A stretch of 45,031 nt of DNA, taken from Bacteroidota bacterium (GTDB taxonomy: Bacteria > Bacteroidota > Bacteroidia > SXHM01). Of the stretch, positions 32,436 through 41,254 are shown piece after piece (the stretch's first letter is position 1; the number at the start of each line of letters is the position of its first letter). Under the pieces are notes generated by a model that was not told where the DNA came from, did not search any database, and saw only the letters and a list, made by a program, of their open reading frames with translations. The translations under genes and the position numbers were made by a program. The stretch is from NCBI GenBank assembly GCA_947478465.1, contig CANJWH010000022.1:1-45031 (forward strand), read 5' to 3'.

Positions 32436-32957
32436 TTAATTTAAAATGGTTGCAAATCCTGATAGGTTACTCACAGGGGTTGGCATGGTACTTAAATTCA
32501 CATCGGCGGTTCTGTTCACAGGCTGAATGGATGCTGAGGCAGCGGCTTGTGCAGCTATTAAATCCTCAATACTTCCCATTCGGCCAAGTCCTCGCATTCC
32601 GTTTAATCCGGAAAGACCTGGAACGTAATCAGAGATGATTTTTTTTGCAAAATCCGGTACTTTCGGATTAGCGGCTACATCGCCTAGCAAGGCAAGTGCA
32701 TGGTAGATACCTACACCGGTTACGCCTTTTTTGGCCCATTCCGGCAGGTATTTTTTAGGTAGAAACTGCATTACAGCGGCTAATGCGAACATTATCCCGT
32801 TGTAAAGGAGTTTGTTTGACTGAATCAATTCAATTCCGGCGGTCATTTTGTTGATGGTTCCGGCGGCCATTATTCCGCCAATTGGAAGCAACACATTCAT
32901 CGCACCTTCTTTGTAATTGTCCACTTTGGTCACGGTCTGGATAACTGGATTTGTCAT
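32436..32957 (-). CDS. Membrane-associated structural protein (173 aa)
   Basis: A 173-residue protein with two or three moderately hydrophobic helices (MNVLLPIGGIMAAGTI, LLYNGIMFALAAVMQFL, GIYHALALLGDVAA), then a flexible Gly/Ala/Met-rich C terminus (GLNGMRGLGRMGSIEDLIAA). It has no signal peptide. Gly- and Ala-rich hydrophobic helices of this type occur in virion membrane or DNA-ejection proteins. Family not recognised. Confidence 0.68.
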   Translation of the reverse strand: MTNPVIQTVTKVDNYKEGAMNVLLPIGGIMAAGTINKMTAGIELIQSNKLLYNGIMFALAAVMQFLPKKYLPEWAKKGVTGVGIYHALALLGDVAANPKVPDFAKKIISDYVPGLSGLNGMRGLGRMGSIEDLIAAQAAASASIQPVNRTADVNLSTMPTPVSNLSGFATILN

Positions 32958-32990
32958 GGTTTTTATTTATTTGTTTGTATTTTATTCATG

Positions 32991-33161
32991 TTAAAATTCG
33001 ATGGAGCCTTTGGCATTTCGGGATATTCCCTTTAAATCGCCTGGTTCTGTTTTTTCGGGTTCTGTTTCACCTCCGATTAAGGCAATACCAATAAGTGCTA
33101 CTGCTGCTCCGGCCACTACTTTGAGCCAAGCCGGTATTTTTATATCTATTACTCCGTCCAT
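32991..33161 (-). CDS. Small single-pass membrane protein (56 aa)
   Basis: A 56-residue frame that fills the gap between two operon genes. One membrane helix (LKVVAGAAVALIGIALIGG, about 13-31) is followed by an acidic, then basic, polar tail (ETEPEKTEPGDLKG, SRNAKGSIEF). It starts 10 bases after the transglutaminase-like gene's stop. Size and layout match minor membrane proteins of the element. Confidence 0.68.
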   Translation of the reverse strand: MDGVIDIKIPAWLKVVAGAAVALIGIALIGGETEPEKTEPGDLKGISRNAKGSIEF

Positions 33162-33171
33162 AATTTGTTTT

Positions 33172-34707
33172 TTAAAAAAATAATAGCTTACCGGCTACTG
33201 CGGCTAATACGATGGGTATTGTATAGTTTGTCTTTTGTGGGGTATCGTCTACTGGCGGTTGTGTGCCAACCGGTGGTTGAGCGTTTGGATCATTCCCTGA
33301 TGGTGATTTAGTATCTACCATGGGTTTGATAACTGCTATGAGTGCTCCTATGGCAGCAACTATTTCTAATATAATTGGCAAGGAAGTCAATACAGTAGCT
33401 TCACTCGTAGCTGCTATCGCTGCATCATCAACTACTGCAACCCCTAATGAATTTAATCCGGCTAAATGGCCATAATAAATGCTGTTAGCCTTTTCAACTA
33501 GACCTTTCACTTGCGGTATTCTGTTTAAAAGAGCTGGAGCTACCTGACGAGGAACTCTCGTCTTTCCCTCATTTACAAATGCGGTGAATGTTGCTTTGTC
33601 GCCACCGTATTTATACCAGATGTCTAAGGTTTCATTGTACTTCGAAGAATTGGTTTTGGCCAGATATGCTAAAAGAGAAGCAAGCCCAAACACATTGTAT
33701 TTAATAACTTGTTTAAGTCCTTCACGAGCCAACACAAACACACCACCGGCTGCAATATGAGCAGCAGTTTTTGCAGCATCCGTTCCTTTGTCTACAACAG
33801 TGTTTACTACATTCTTAACAACTGTTGTCCCTGCATTCCAGGCATCCTTAAAAAAACCATCTACTCCAGATGTGAAATACAATGGCCCGGTAAATCCTGC
33901 CTTTTGCCACATCTGTTCTAGCTCAATGGCTTTTTCTATTTGTGAAGGATCGGCTATCACAATATTTAGTGCTTTTGCAAATGCCACGAATGGATAACCA
34001 TTGGGAGCTTTGCCTTTGGCCATAATCTGATTCAGATCATTTTGCATGGTTGCAGTATTACCAAGCCCATCGAGGGTTACTATGTCAATACCATTAAGGG
34101 AAGAGTTTGAATTTTTCATAGGATAAATTTTGTATTCATCAATGTCATCCACCTCCATATCAAAAGTGTGAACCACCGGATCTATGGTGTAGTAGGTGGA
34201 TTTATCATCCCAATTCACCGAGCCTTTTAGCTTTGGCCAAACCATGTAGATATGGCTAAAATCGGGTTCACCTTTGCGGCGAATAATTTTTAGAGCTGCA
34301 TCTGTTGCACCGATATTGAAAAAATTGCAACTCAAAGAGGTACTGAAACAATCGCAATCCACACCTGTTGTTCTGTCCCAAAAGCTTCGTCTGGGGCTTC
34401 TCAATTCTTCTACTCCTGCCCTATCGGGTGAATATTGAAAGTAGGTATGGTAATAATTCCATAGCTGATAAGCGGTTTGCTTACGGTTGGTGGAATTGAT
34501 CTGTAAAGCCTTGCTTATTTTCTCCGTTTGATGTGCCCAGCGTTTTGTGAGTTCCCCGATTTTGATACACGTATCATGTACGGTTCCCTTTTTTATTTCG
34601 GCCTTATCGTTAAAATCCGGTTTTGTATAAAATTGGGCAAACTCGTTTCCGGGTTTTATAGCTCTCTTACCGGCTCCTATTAATCCTACTCCTTTTGTAT
34701 TACTCAT
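33172..34707 (-). CDS. Transglutaminase-like protein with C-terminal anchor
   Basis: A 511-residue protein. The N-terminal third is a transglutaminase/cysteine-peptidase fold: TTGVDCDCFSTSLSC with probable nucleophile Cys118, FSHIYMVW with His152 and YYTIDPVVHTFD with Asp176, in the right order and spacing. The middle is a helical region with Ala-rich segments (DAAKTAAHIAAGGVFVLA), and the C terminus has a Pro-rich linker and a last membrane helix (TIPIVLAAVAGKLLF). In a particle it could process structural proteins or act during entry; the anchor suggests a membrane-bound position. Its start overlaps the preceding gene by four bases. Confidence 0.8.
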   Translation of the reverse strand: MSNTKGVGLIGAGKRAIKPGNEFAQFYTKPDFNDKAEIKKGTVHDTCIKIGELTKRWAHQTEKISKALQINSTNRKQTAYQLWNYYHTYFQYSPDRAGVEELRSPRRSFWDRTTGVDCDCFSTSLSCNFFNIGATDAALKIIRRKGEPDFSHIYMVWPKLKGSVNWDDKSTYYTIDPVVHTFDMEVDDIDEYKIYPMKNSNSSLNGIDIVTLDGLGNTATMQNDLNQIMAKGKAPNGYPFVAFAKALNIVIADPSQIEKAIELEQMWQKAGFTGPLYFTSGVDGFFKDAWNAGTTVVKNVVNTVVDKGTDAAKTAAHIAAGGVFVLAREGLKQVIKYNVFGLASLLAYLAKTNSSKYNETLDIWYKYGGDKATFTAFVNEGKTRVPRQVAPALLNRIPQVKGLVEKANSIYYGHLAGLNSLGVAVVDDAAIAATSEATVLTSLPIILEIVAAIGALIAVIKPMVDTKSPSGNDPNAQPPVGTQPPVDDTPQKTNYTIPIVLAAVAGKLLFF

Positions 34708-35285
34708 TGGATATAAGGGATTGGTTGGTTGGATGAAATTCCGGCTAAGCCGTTCACCGGTTTTTTGCCGTAAGCCGCTATAAATGTTTTAATAGCTGCT
34801 ATGCCTTTGGTTGCTTCCAATATTTGCGGTCCAACATCCAGTGAGCTTGTGGGTGTTGTTATTTGAATACCGGCAATGGTAAAACGGCTTACATAATGAA
34901 GTTTGTAACTACCAGCCATACTGATTAAAAACTGAGCTATGCTGACAGTAACCGTTAGGTCTTTTATAAATGATTTTTGAGCCGCTAGGTCAAGATCAGA
35001 AGTTTCAGTATTTGCTATTAAACTGCCGGCGGGTGATAAGATGGTGGTACTGTAATCCTTTACATTTAATTTAAAATTGGAAGTATTGAGGATTTCAATA
35101 GTTAAGACTATGGTTACTTTCGGTTCTAGGTTTTCAAAATAAACTTTCTGAACCCGGTTAAATTTAATCTTATAGTTAAGATTGCTTTTAAGATTATACA
35201 ATCCCATAGCCCACCCGAACCCTTTGGTAAGTAAACCAACGGTTAATATGGCAATGCCTGTTTTCTTTAGTGTTGAAAAGCTCAC
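34704..35285 (-). CDS. LEA2-like membrane-anchored protein, first gene of the structural operon
   Basis: A 193-residue protein with an N-terminal membrane segment (TGIAILTVGLLTKGFGWAMG) and a LEA type 2/WHy-like domain: VTIVLTIEILNTSNFKLNVK, then TSDLDLAAQKSFIKDLTVTV, a pattern of paired strands with an N...F.L.V turn. LEA2 domains are beta sandwiches found in membrane-near proteins. It is the promoter-proximal gene of the minus-strand operon and overlaps the next by ATGA. Confidence 0.78.
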   Translation of the reverse strand: MSFSTLKKTGIAILTVGLLTKGFGWAMGLYNLKSNLNYKIKFNRVQKVYFENLEPKVTIVLTIEILNTSNFKLNVKDYSTTILSPAGSLIANTETSDLDLAAQKSFIKDLTVTVSIAQFLISMAGSYKLHYVSRFTIAGIQITTPTSSLDVGPQILEATKGIAAIKTFIAAYGKKPVNGLAGISSNQPIPYIQ

Positions 35286-35345
35286 GAGTTTTGGATTGAA
35301 CTAAAATTAAATTCGAGAGCAAATTTTTGATTTTAGCAAGCTCGT

Positions 35346-35360
35346 GGCAGGACACCCCCC
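35346..35360 (-). promoter_or_regulatory. G-rich motif upstream of the structural operon
   Basis: On the minus strand this reads GGGGGGTGTCCTGCC, exactly as at 5121-5135, about 60 bases ahead of the operon's first ATG. A partial copy on the plus strand, GGGGGGTGTGC at 35430-35440, points toward the nuclease gene at 35562. So each copy lies upstream of, and points to, an operon. Shared activation of structural genes is the likely role. Confidence 0.5.
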
Positions 35361-35496
35361 AATGGCAAGACTGCAGATAGTCAGGTTTTATAAGGGTTTA
35401 GGATAAATTAGGATTTTTGATTTAGGGTTGGGGGGTGTGCATTTTATGCTTGATAAATCCAAAAAAACTATAAATTGTGAAATCAATTTTATTTGA

Positions 35497-35529
35497 TTTG
35501 TCGGTAAATTAATTTTTCGTGTAAGTTTG
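35497..35529 (+). promoter_or_regulatory. Bacteroidota-type promoter for the thermonuclease gene
   Basis: TTTG at 35497-35500 and TAAGTTTG at 35522-35529 fit the -33/-7 consensus with a 21-base spacer. The -7 box lies 11 bases before the ATG at 35541 but 32 before the ATG at 35562, which supports the second start. Confidence 0.75.
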
Positions 35530-35561
35530 TCATTACTCAAATGCTTAGAAAAATTAAAATT

Positions 35562-36047
35562 ATGTCTAACAGTTTAAAAATCTTTTTTAAATCCTCTGTA
35601 CTTTTTTGTTTACTTAGTTTTACTAATGAAACCAATATTCCTGATACCTTTAGTGGAAAGGTAGTTGGAGTAAAAGATGGTGATACCATAGAAGTAATGT
35701 ATGAAGGTATTGCTCAAACAGTAAGATTGTTGGATATTGATTGTCCAGAAAAAAGCCAGGCATATGGAATGAAAGCCAAGCAGTTTACTTCTGATTTTTG
35801 CTATGGAAAAATAGTAACTGTTGAAAGCTTTGGGAAAAAGGACAGGTATGATAGGATTTTAGGTACAGTCAAAATAGGTGATAAAGTACTTAACGAAGAA
35901 CTTGTGAAAGCTGGTTACGCATGGCATTACAAAAAATATTCTGATAAACAGAGTTATTCCAATTTAGAAAATGCCGCTAAAAAAGATAAAGTTGGACTCT
36001 GGGCAGACGAGAATCCAACTCCACCATGGGATTTTAGGAAAAAATAA
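35562..36047 (+). CDS. Exported thermonuclease (SNase family)
   Basis: A staphylococcal-nuclease homologue of about 161 residues. The motifs VKDGDTIEV, VRLLDIDCPE and KKDRYDRILG carry the expected metal and Arg positions, and the C-terminal WHYKKYS and VGLWADENPTPPWDFR are typical. An N-terminal hydrophobic stretch (SLKIFFKSSVLFCLLSF) would export it. It hydrolyses DNA or RNA near the cell surface. The start at 35562 is chosen from the promoter position; 35541 is also open and would add seven residues. It shares a divergent intergenic region with the structural operon and stands before the R-M genes. Confidence 0.9.
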   Translation: MSNSLKIFFKSSVLFCLLSFTNETNIPDTFSGKVVGVKDGDTIEVMYEGIAQTVRLLDIDCPEKSQAYGMKAKQFTSDFCYGKIVTVESFGKKDRYDRILGTVKIGDKVLNEELVKAGYAWHYKKYSDKQSYSNLENAAKKDKVGLWADENPTPPWDFRKK

Positions 36048-36080
36048 TGTAAGTGGACGGTTGACAATTTGACGGCAACT

Positions 36081-36114
36081 TTTGAGTGTAAAAATATTTT
36101 AAAACTTATCTTTA
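36081..36114 (+). promoter_or_regulatory. Promoter of the type III R-M operon
   Basis: TTTG at 36081-36084, 22-base spacer, TATCTTTA at 36107-36114 (one mismatch to TAnnTTTG). The transcript would begin near 36120, so the TTG codon at 36119 cannot be used and the ATG at 36137 is the start. Confidence 0.65.
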
Positions 36115-36136
36115 CCGATTGAAATTTAAAGTAAAT

Positions 36137-38095
36137 ATGCAGGACTTATACAGAGAATTAATACAACTTTTAGAGCAAGAACCAGCTCTGATAATTGAAG
36201 ATAAACTAAACAAAGCTTTAATCATTGATAGGGCTTTAAAACTTGACATAGGACTGTTGAAATTACTAATTAGCAACCCGAACATTAAAAAGCAGTTTTT
36301 TGCTAACTTAGATGGTGTTTTGGTATTTGACAAAATTGCATTTCAGCGTTTTGTAAATTCTAAAATGTTCTTGCAAGACAGTTATACCCAATACAAAAAC
36401 AAAATTGGACTTAGCACTGAAAACGAAAACTACCTAACAGACAGCAGAGAAGTTGTTTTGGTTTGGCCTCACAAGGACTGTGTTTTAGAAGGTGGACAAA
36501 CAAAAGAAGACGTAAAAGAGAAACGAAGTGAAATTTTTTACAATACAACACTTGCACCAGACGACATTGATACCTTAATTGCACCAAAAGTATTAACCAA
36601 CTGGAAAAAATACGATAAAGAAGGAGAAAGTTTTCCAAAGAAAATTTCTAAACAAGACAACCTAATAATTAAAGGAAATAATCTTTTGGCTTTACATAGT
36701 TTAAAAGAAGTTTACAAAGGACAGGTAAAACTAATTTACATTGACCCACCTTTTAATACTGGTAACGATAGCTTTAGTTATAATGATAGTTTTAATCATA
36801 GCACTTGGCTAACCTTTATGAAGAATCGCTTAGAAGTAGCAAAGGATTTATTAAAAATTGATGGTTCAATTTTTATAAACATTGATGCAATAGAAGAAGC
36901 ATATTTAAAAGTATTGTGTGATGAAATATTTGGTGTCGAAAATTTTGTCAATGTAATAGCTGTAAAATCATCAACACCAAGCGGTACAAAAACGGCACAT
37001 AAAGAAAGGACAATTATAAAGCAAAAGGACTTGATTCTTTTTTACAGGAAAGGTAGTGGCTTAAAACTAAACCCACAATATGTTAAAAGGGATAAGTGGG
37101 ATACACACTATTCGTTAATTCTAAATAAAGATAAAGCAGGAAATTATAATTTAAGTAAACTCGTTGATTTATTAATTGAGAATAAAATATTAACCGAAGG
37201 TTCTAAATTAGAAGAAGTAAATATTGAAAATGAAAATTTTAAAAAGTTTTATTTAGAAAATGCCAACATTATTTGTCGTTTACAATCTCACAAAAATATA
37301 AATGCAGATAAAATCTCAAGAGAAAAACCAAACGAAGTTTATGAACATATAGAAGATGGCGTATCAAAAGGATTATATTACAACGGACAGGTAATTACAC
37401 CCCTAGTTCAAGGTATTAAAAAAGTATATTCCAATCAAAGTTTTACAGAAGACTTAGGAATGTTGGCTTGTGATTTTTGGAGTGATATTGATTTTCAAAA
37501 TACTCAAAACGAAGGAGGTGTGAGTTTCCCAACAGCCAAAAAGCCTGAGGTTTTACTGCATAGAATTATTGAATTAGCTTCTAACGAAAATGATATAGTT
37601 TTAGATTACCATTTAGGGAGTGGGACAACTTGTGCAGTTGCACATAAAATGAAAAGACGTTTTATTGGCATTGAACAACTAGATTATGGTAAAAATGACA
37701 GTGTAGTTAGACTAAACAATGTAATTAAAGCTGAACAATCGGGTATCAGTAAAGCTGTTAATTGGCAAGGTGGCGGTAATTTTATTTATGCTGAACTATC
37801 CAAAAGTAATCAACAATATATTGAGGATATTGAAAAGGCAAAAAACACAAATGACCTCAAAACAATATGGGAGCAAATACAGGAAACAGCATTTTTAAGC
37901 TACAAAGTATTGCCCCAAAGCATAAACAATGAAATAAAAGAATTTGAGGCTTTATCTTTTGAAGACCAACAGAAATTCTTAATCGAAGTATTGGATAAAA
38001 ATTTGTTGTATGTGAACAAATCTGAAATTAATGATGTAACTCATAAAGTTTCTGAATACGACAAAGAAATGAATCAACTATTTTATTCAATGTAA
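36137..38095 (+). CDS. mod: Type III restriction-modification methyltransferase (Mod)
   Basis: About 652 residues. A beta-class N6-adenine methyltransferase: catalytic DPPFNT at 203-208 precedes the SAM-binding YHLGSGTT (about 490-497), the order found in type III Mod subunits. The usual F in the SAM motif is replaced by a Tyr-His-Leu form. KLIYIDPPFNTGNDSFSYND, STWLTFMKNRLEVAK and RRFIGIEQLDYG are further conserved blocks. The central part between the motifs (about 290-430) would be the target-recognition domain. It forms an operon with res, 11 bases downstream. It modifies one strand of an asymmetric site and guides the Res subunit. Confidence 0.94.
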   Translation: MQDLYRELIQLLEQEPALIIEDKLNKALIIDRALKLDIGLLKLLISNPNIKKQFFANLDGVLVFDKIAFQRFVNSKMFLQDSYTQYKNKIGLSTENENYLTDSREVVLVWPHKDCVLEGGQTKEDVKEKRSEIFYNTTLAPDDIDTLIAPKVLTNWKKYDKEGESFPKKISKQDNLIIKGNNLLALHSLKEVYKGQVKLIYIDPPFNTGNDSFSYNDSFNHSTWLTFMKNRLEVAKDLLKIDGSIFINIDAIEEAYLKVLCDEIFGVENFVNVIAVKSSTPSGTKTAHKERTIIKQKDLILFYRKGSGLKLNPQYVKRDKWDTHYSLILNKDKAGNYNLSKLVDLLIENKILTEGSKLEEVNIENENFKKFYLENANIICRLQSHKNINADKISREKPNEVYEHIEDGVSKGLYYNGQVITPLVQGIKKVYSNQSFTEDLGMLACDFWSDIDFQNTQNEGGVSFPTAKKPEVLLHRIIELASNENDIVLDYHLGSGTTCAVAHKMKRRFIGIEQLDYGKNDSVVRLNNVIKAEQSGISKAVNWQGGGNFIYAELSKSNQQYIEDIEKAKNTNDLKTIWEQIQETAFLSYKVLPQSINNEIKEFEALSFEDQQKFLIEVLDKNLLYVNKSEINDVTHKVSEYDKEMNQLFYSM

Positions 38096-38106
38096 TATAT
38101 TAAGAA

Positions 38107-40749
38107 ATGGCATTACAACTTCTCAATACTTTCGATACATTACAAGAATCAGTAGAGCAATTTAATGATGACTTGCCTAATTATATAGTTCAAAATATCA
38201 ATCCGAATTTTGAAATAAGAGAATATCAAAAAGAGGCTTTAAATCGGTTTGAATTTTATTTGAACACTTACAAAAAAAGAGTAAAACCAACACAGTTGTT
38301 GTTTCAAATGGCAACTGGTAGCGGAAAAACTCTGATAATGGCTGGTTGCATTCTTCAATTATATAAACAAGGCTACCGCAATTTTATATTCTTTGTTGAC
38401 AGCACAAATATTATTGAAAAAACAAAGGACAACTTTTTAAACTCATCTTCCTCAAAGTATCTATTTAATAGTCAAATACAATTTGACGACAAGGCCATAA
38501 CATTAAAACAAGTTGAGAATTTTGCAAATGCAGATGTAGACTGCATCAATATACATTTTACAACTATTCAAGGTTTACACAGTAGGCTGAATAATCCAAA
38601 AGAAAATGCACTTACTTACGAAGATTTTGAAAATAGAAATGTTGTCTTGCTTAGTGACGAAGCCCATCATATGAATGTGGACACTTTAAAAAATGCTGGC
38701 AAACAATTATCTATTAAGGAATTTGAAGAATACGATAGTTGGGAAGGAACAGCAATGAGAATTTTTAGAAGCAGTAAAGAAAATATGTTGTTGGAATATA
38801 CTGCAACTGCGGAATTGCATCAAGAAGCTATTGCTAAAAAATACGATGATAAATTATTATATGATTATTCATTAAAAAAATTCTATTTAGCAAAATACAG
38901 TAAAGAAGTAAATGTTCTACAAGCTAGTTTAAGCACAGTTGAAAGAGCATTGCAAGCAATTATATTAAGTCAATATCGCTTATTAGTTTTCGCACAGAAC
39001 AACGTATTAATAAAACCTGTTGTAATGTTCAAGAGCAACTGCGTTAATGTGCCTAAAAAAAGAGATGAAAACAAAATTGTGTCATCAGAATTCAAGACTG
39101 AATTATTACAAAAAATTGCAACACTTAAAAAATCAGATATTGAAAAAATAAGAGATAATGCACCAGACAAAGGGATAATTAAAACTGCATTTACTTTTTT
39201 TGAAACTAATGGCACTTCTATTGAAAATTTAATTATTCAGATTAAAGATGCTTTTTCAGAGGACAAAACAATAAGTGTTGATAGTTTAAGCGACAAGCAA
39301 ACAACTCAATTAGTTATTAATTCACTAGAAGAACCTAATAATGCAATTCGTGCAGTATTTGCTGTTGATGCATTAAATGAAGGTTGGGATGTTTTAAACT
39401 TATTTGACATTGTAAGATTATACAACACTCGTGACGCAAAAAATGGAGTTCCAGGAAAGACAACAATGAGTGAAGCTCAATTAATAGGTAGAGGAGCAAG
39501 ATATTGTCCATTCATTGTTGAGGAAAATCAACCAAAGTATCAAAGAAAATACGATGAAGATTTAACTAATCCATTAAGGATTTGCGAAGAATTATATTAT
39601 CACAGCGAAACTAACAGCCGATATATAGAAGAATTAAACAAAGCTTTAGACAAAATTGGTATTAAGCCTTCAAACACAACAAAAAGACAGCACTACTTAA
39701 AAGAGGAATTCAAAAAGACTTCTTTTTACAAAAACGGATTAATTTATCTTAATCAACAAAATAAATATCGAAACGAAGACGTAACCGAATTTCCAGAGTA
39801 TCTAAAAGACAAGAAATTTTATTATAAAGTAAAAACTGGATTTAGTTCTGAAGTCATATTATTAAAAAACGATGAGGTTACCATAGAAAGAGAAGAATCT
39901 TCACCATATTCTGTAAAAGTGTCCTTATTAGGTTTACCTGTTATAAGAAAAGCTATGCAAAAATTGCCATTCTTCACTTTTAAAAACATAATAAAGTACT
40001 ATCCCAATATTAAATCAGTTGTGGAATTTATAAATTCAACAAGCTATTTGGGTTCAAACTATCTAGAAATAAGTGGAAATACCAAGAATGTTGAGGAAAT
40101 GACGCAAGATGAAAAATTAAATTGTGCCTTAAAAATATTGCAAGAAATACAACCTGATATTGAAAAAGGTAACATTGAATACAAGGGTTCTGAGGAATTT
40201 ACTCCAAACGCAATTCAAAAAATATTTGGCGACAGAGAAATGAACTTTGTTCTTAGAGAAGTTGGCGATGCCGAGACTGGTTATCCAATGAGTAGACCAA
40301 AATTAGACGAACACTATTTAGACCTAAAAAAGGAAGACTGGTACGCGTTTGAAGAAAACTACGGAACATCAGAAGAAAAGAAATTAGTAATATTTATTAA
40401 AGGTGCTATTGACAAATTAATCAAGAAATACGAACAGGTCTATTTGCTTCGTAATGAAAAACATTTTCAAATATTCCGTTTTAGTGACGGCAAACCATTT
40501 GAACCAGATTTTGTCCTTTTCCTTGGAAAAAAAAAGACAAGTAAAACAATAATATATCAATTGTTTATCGAACCAAAAGGAGACGGTTTTTTAGAGGGCG
40601 ACAAATGGAAAGAAGCCTTTTTAAATGAAATAACACAGAAACACGTTATACACCAAAGCAAAAATTACAAATTAGTTGGACTTCCATTTTATAACAGTGG
40701 TTCGGACAAACAAAGAGAATTTAGTTTAGCTTTTAATGAATATCTATAA
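38107..40749 (+). CDS. res: Type III restriction subunit (Res)
   Basis: An 880-residue helicase-nuclease. Walker A MATGSGKT (68-75), DEAH at 184-187, and late helicase motif EAQLIGRGARYCPF are visible. The C terminus has the endonuclease site PDF (Pro800-Asp801) followed by FIEPKG (Glu822, Lys824), i.e. PD...ExK. Length and order fit the family, and the reading frame is intact. With Mod it would cut unmodified invading DNA after ATP-driven movement. A third gene follows three bases later. Confidence 0.94.
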   Translation: MALQLLNTFDTLQESVEQFNDDLPNYIVQNINPNFEIREYQKEALNRFEFYLNTYKKRVKPTQLLFQMATGSGKTLIMAGCILQLYKQGYRNFIFFVDSTNIIEKTKDNFLNSSSSKYLFNSQIQFDDKAITLKQVENFANADVDCINIHFTTIQGLHSRLNNPKENALTYEDFENRNVVLLSDEAHHMNVDTLKNAGKQLSIKEFEEYDSWEGTAMRIFRSSKENMLLEYTATAELHQEAIAKKYDDKLLYDYSLKKFYLAKYSKEVNVLQASLSTVERALQAIILSQYRLLVFAQNNVLIKPVVMFKSNCVNVPKKRDENKIVSSEFKTELLQKIATLKKSDIEKIRDNAPDKGIIKTAFTFFETNGTSIENLIIQIKDAFSEDKTISVDSLSDKQTTQLVINSLEEPNNAIRAVFAVDALNEGWDVLNLFDIVRLYNTRDAKNGVPGKTTMSEAQLIGRGARYCPFIVEENQPKYQRKYDEDLTNPLRICEELYYHSETNSRYIEELNKALDKIGIKPSNTTKRQHYLKEEFKKTSFYKNGLIYLNQQNKYRNEDVTEFPEYLKDKKFYYKVKTGFSSEVILLKNDEVTIEREESSPYSVKVSLLGLPVIRKAMQKLPFFTFKNIIKYYPNIKSVVEFINSTSYLGSNYLEISGNTKNVEEMTQDEKLNCALKILQEIQPDIEKGNIEYKGSEEFTPNAIQKIFGDREMNFVLREVGDAETGYPMSRPKLDEHYLDLKKEDWYAFEENYGTSEEKKLVIFIKGAIDKLIKKYEQVYLLRNEKHFQIFRFSDGKPFEPDFVLFLGKKKTSKTIIYQLFIEPKGDGFLEGDKWKEAFLNEITQKHVIHQSKNYKLVGLPFYNSGSDKQREFSLAFNEYL

Positions 40750-40752
40750 TAA

Positions 40753-41238
40753 ATGATATTACTCGTAGTTACAAAAGAGCATATAGAAAAGGCAAAAGAA
40801 CTTTTTGAATTTAAAAAACTAAATAATAGTATAACAGAAGGCGATGGGAATCTTGCTGGTGCTTTAGGTGAGATTCTTGTTTGTGAATATTATAAGGGTA
40901 AACAGGAAAATACTTATGATTATGACCTTATAATTAAGTCGCTAAAAATAGACGTCAAAACAAAAAGATACACGGCTAAATTTACACCAACACAAAGTTG
41001 GAATCTAAATATTCCAGATTTCAATACTACGCAAGCTTGCGATTATTACTGTTTTGTCGGTATGCCTGATAATTATTCCAAAGCATACATATATGGTTTT
41101 ATTTCTAAAAATGAATTTTATGAAATAGCGAAATTTGGAAAAATAAATGAGATAGACCCTAATGGTGATGGCAAATGGAAATTTAGAGCAGACTGTTATA
41201 ATATTTTAATTTCTAAACTTAAGCTTGATATTTTTTAA
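40753..41238 (+). CDS. Small PD-(D/E)XK nuclease-like protein in the R-M operon
   Basis: A 161-residue protein three bases after res. GALGEILVCEYY, YDYDLIIKSLKIDVKTKRY and NTTQACDYYCFVGMPD follow the order of small PD-(D/E)XK nucleases: a conserved Glu in the first helix, then Asp and an IDVKTK strand with catalytic Asp and Lys. Proteins of this type are not part of standard type III systems. It may widen the restriction response or be an independent nuclease; it ends right before an attC-like repeat. Confidence 0.8.
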   Translation: MILLVVTKEHIEKAKELFEFKKLNNSITEGDGNLAGALGEILVCEYYKGKQENTYDYDLIIKSLKIDVKTKRYTAKFTPTQSWNLNIPDFNTTQACDYYCFVGMPDNYSKAYIYGFISKNEFYEIAKFGKINEIDPNGDGKWKFRADCYNILISKLKLDIF

Positions 41239-41254
41239 AAAGAGACAATAATTA

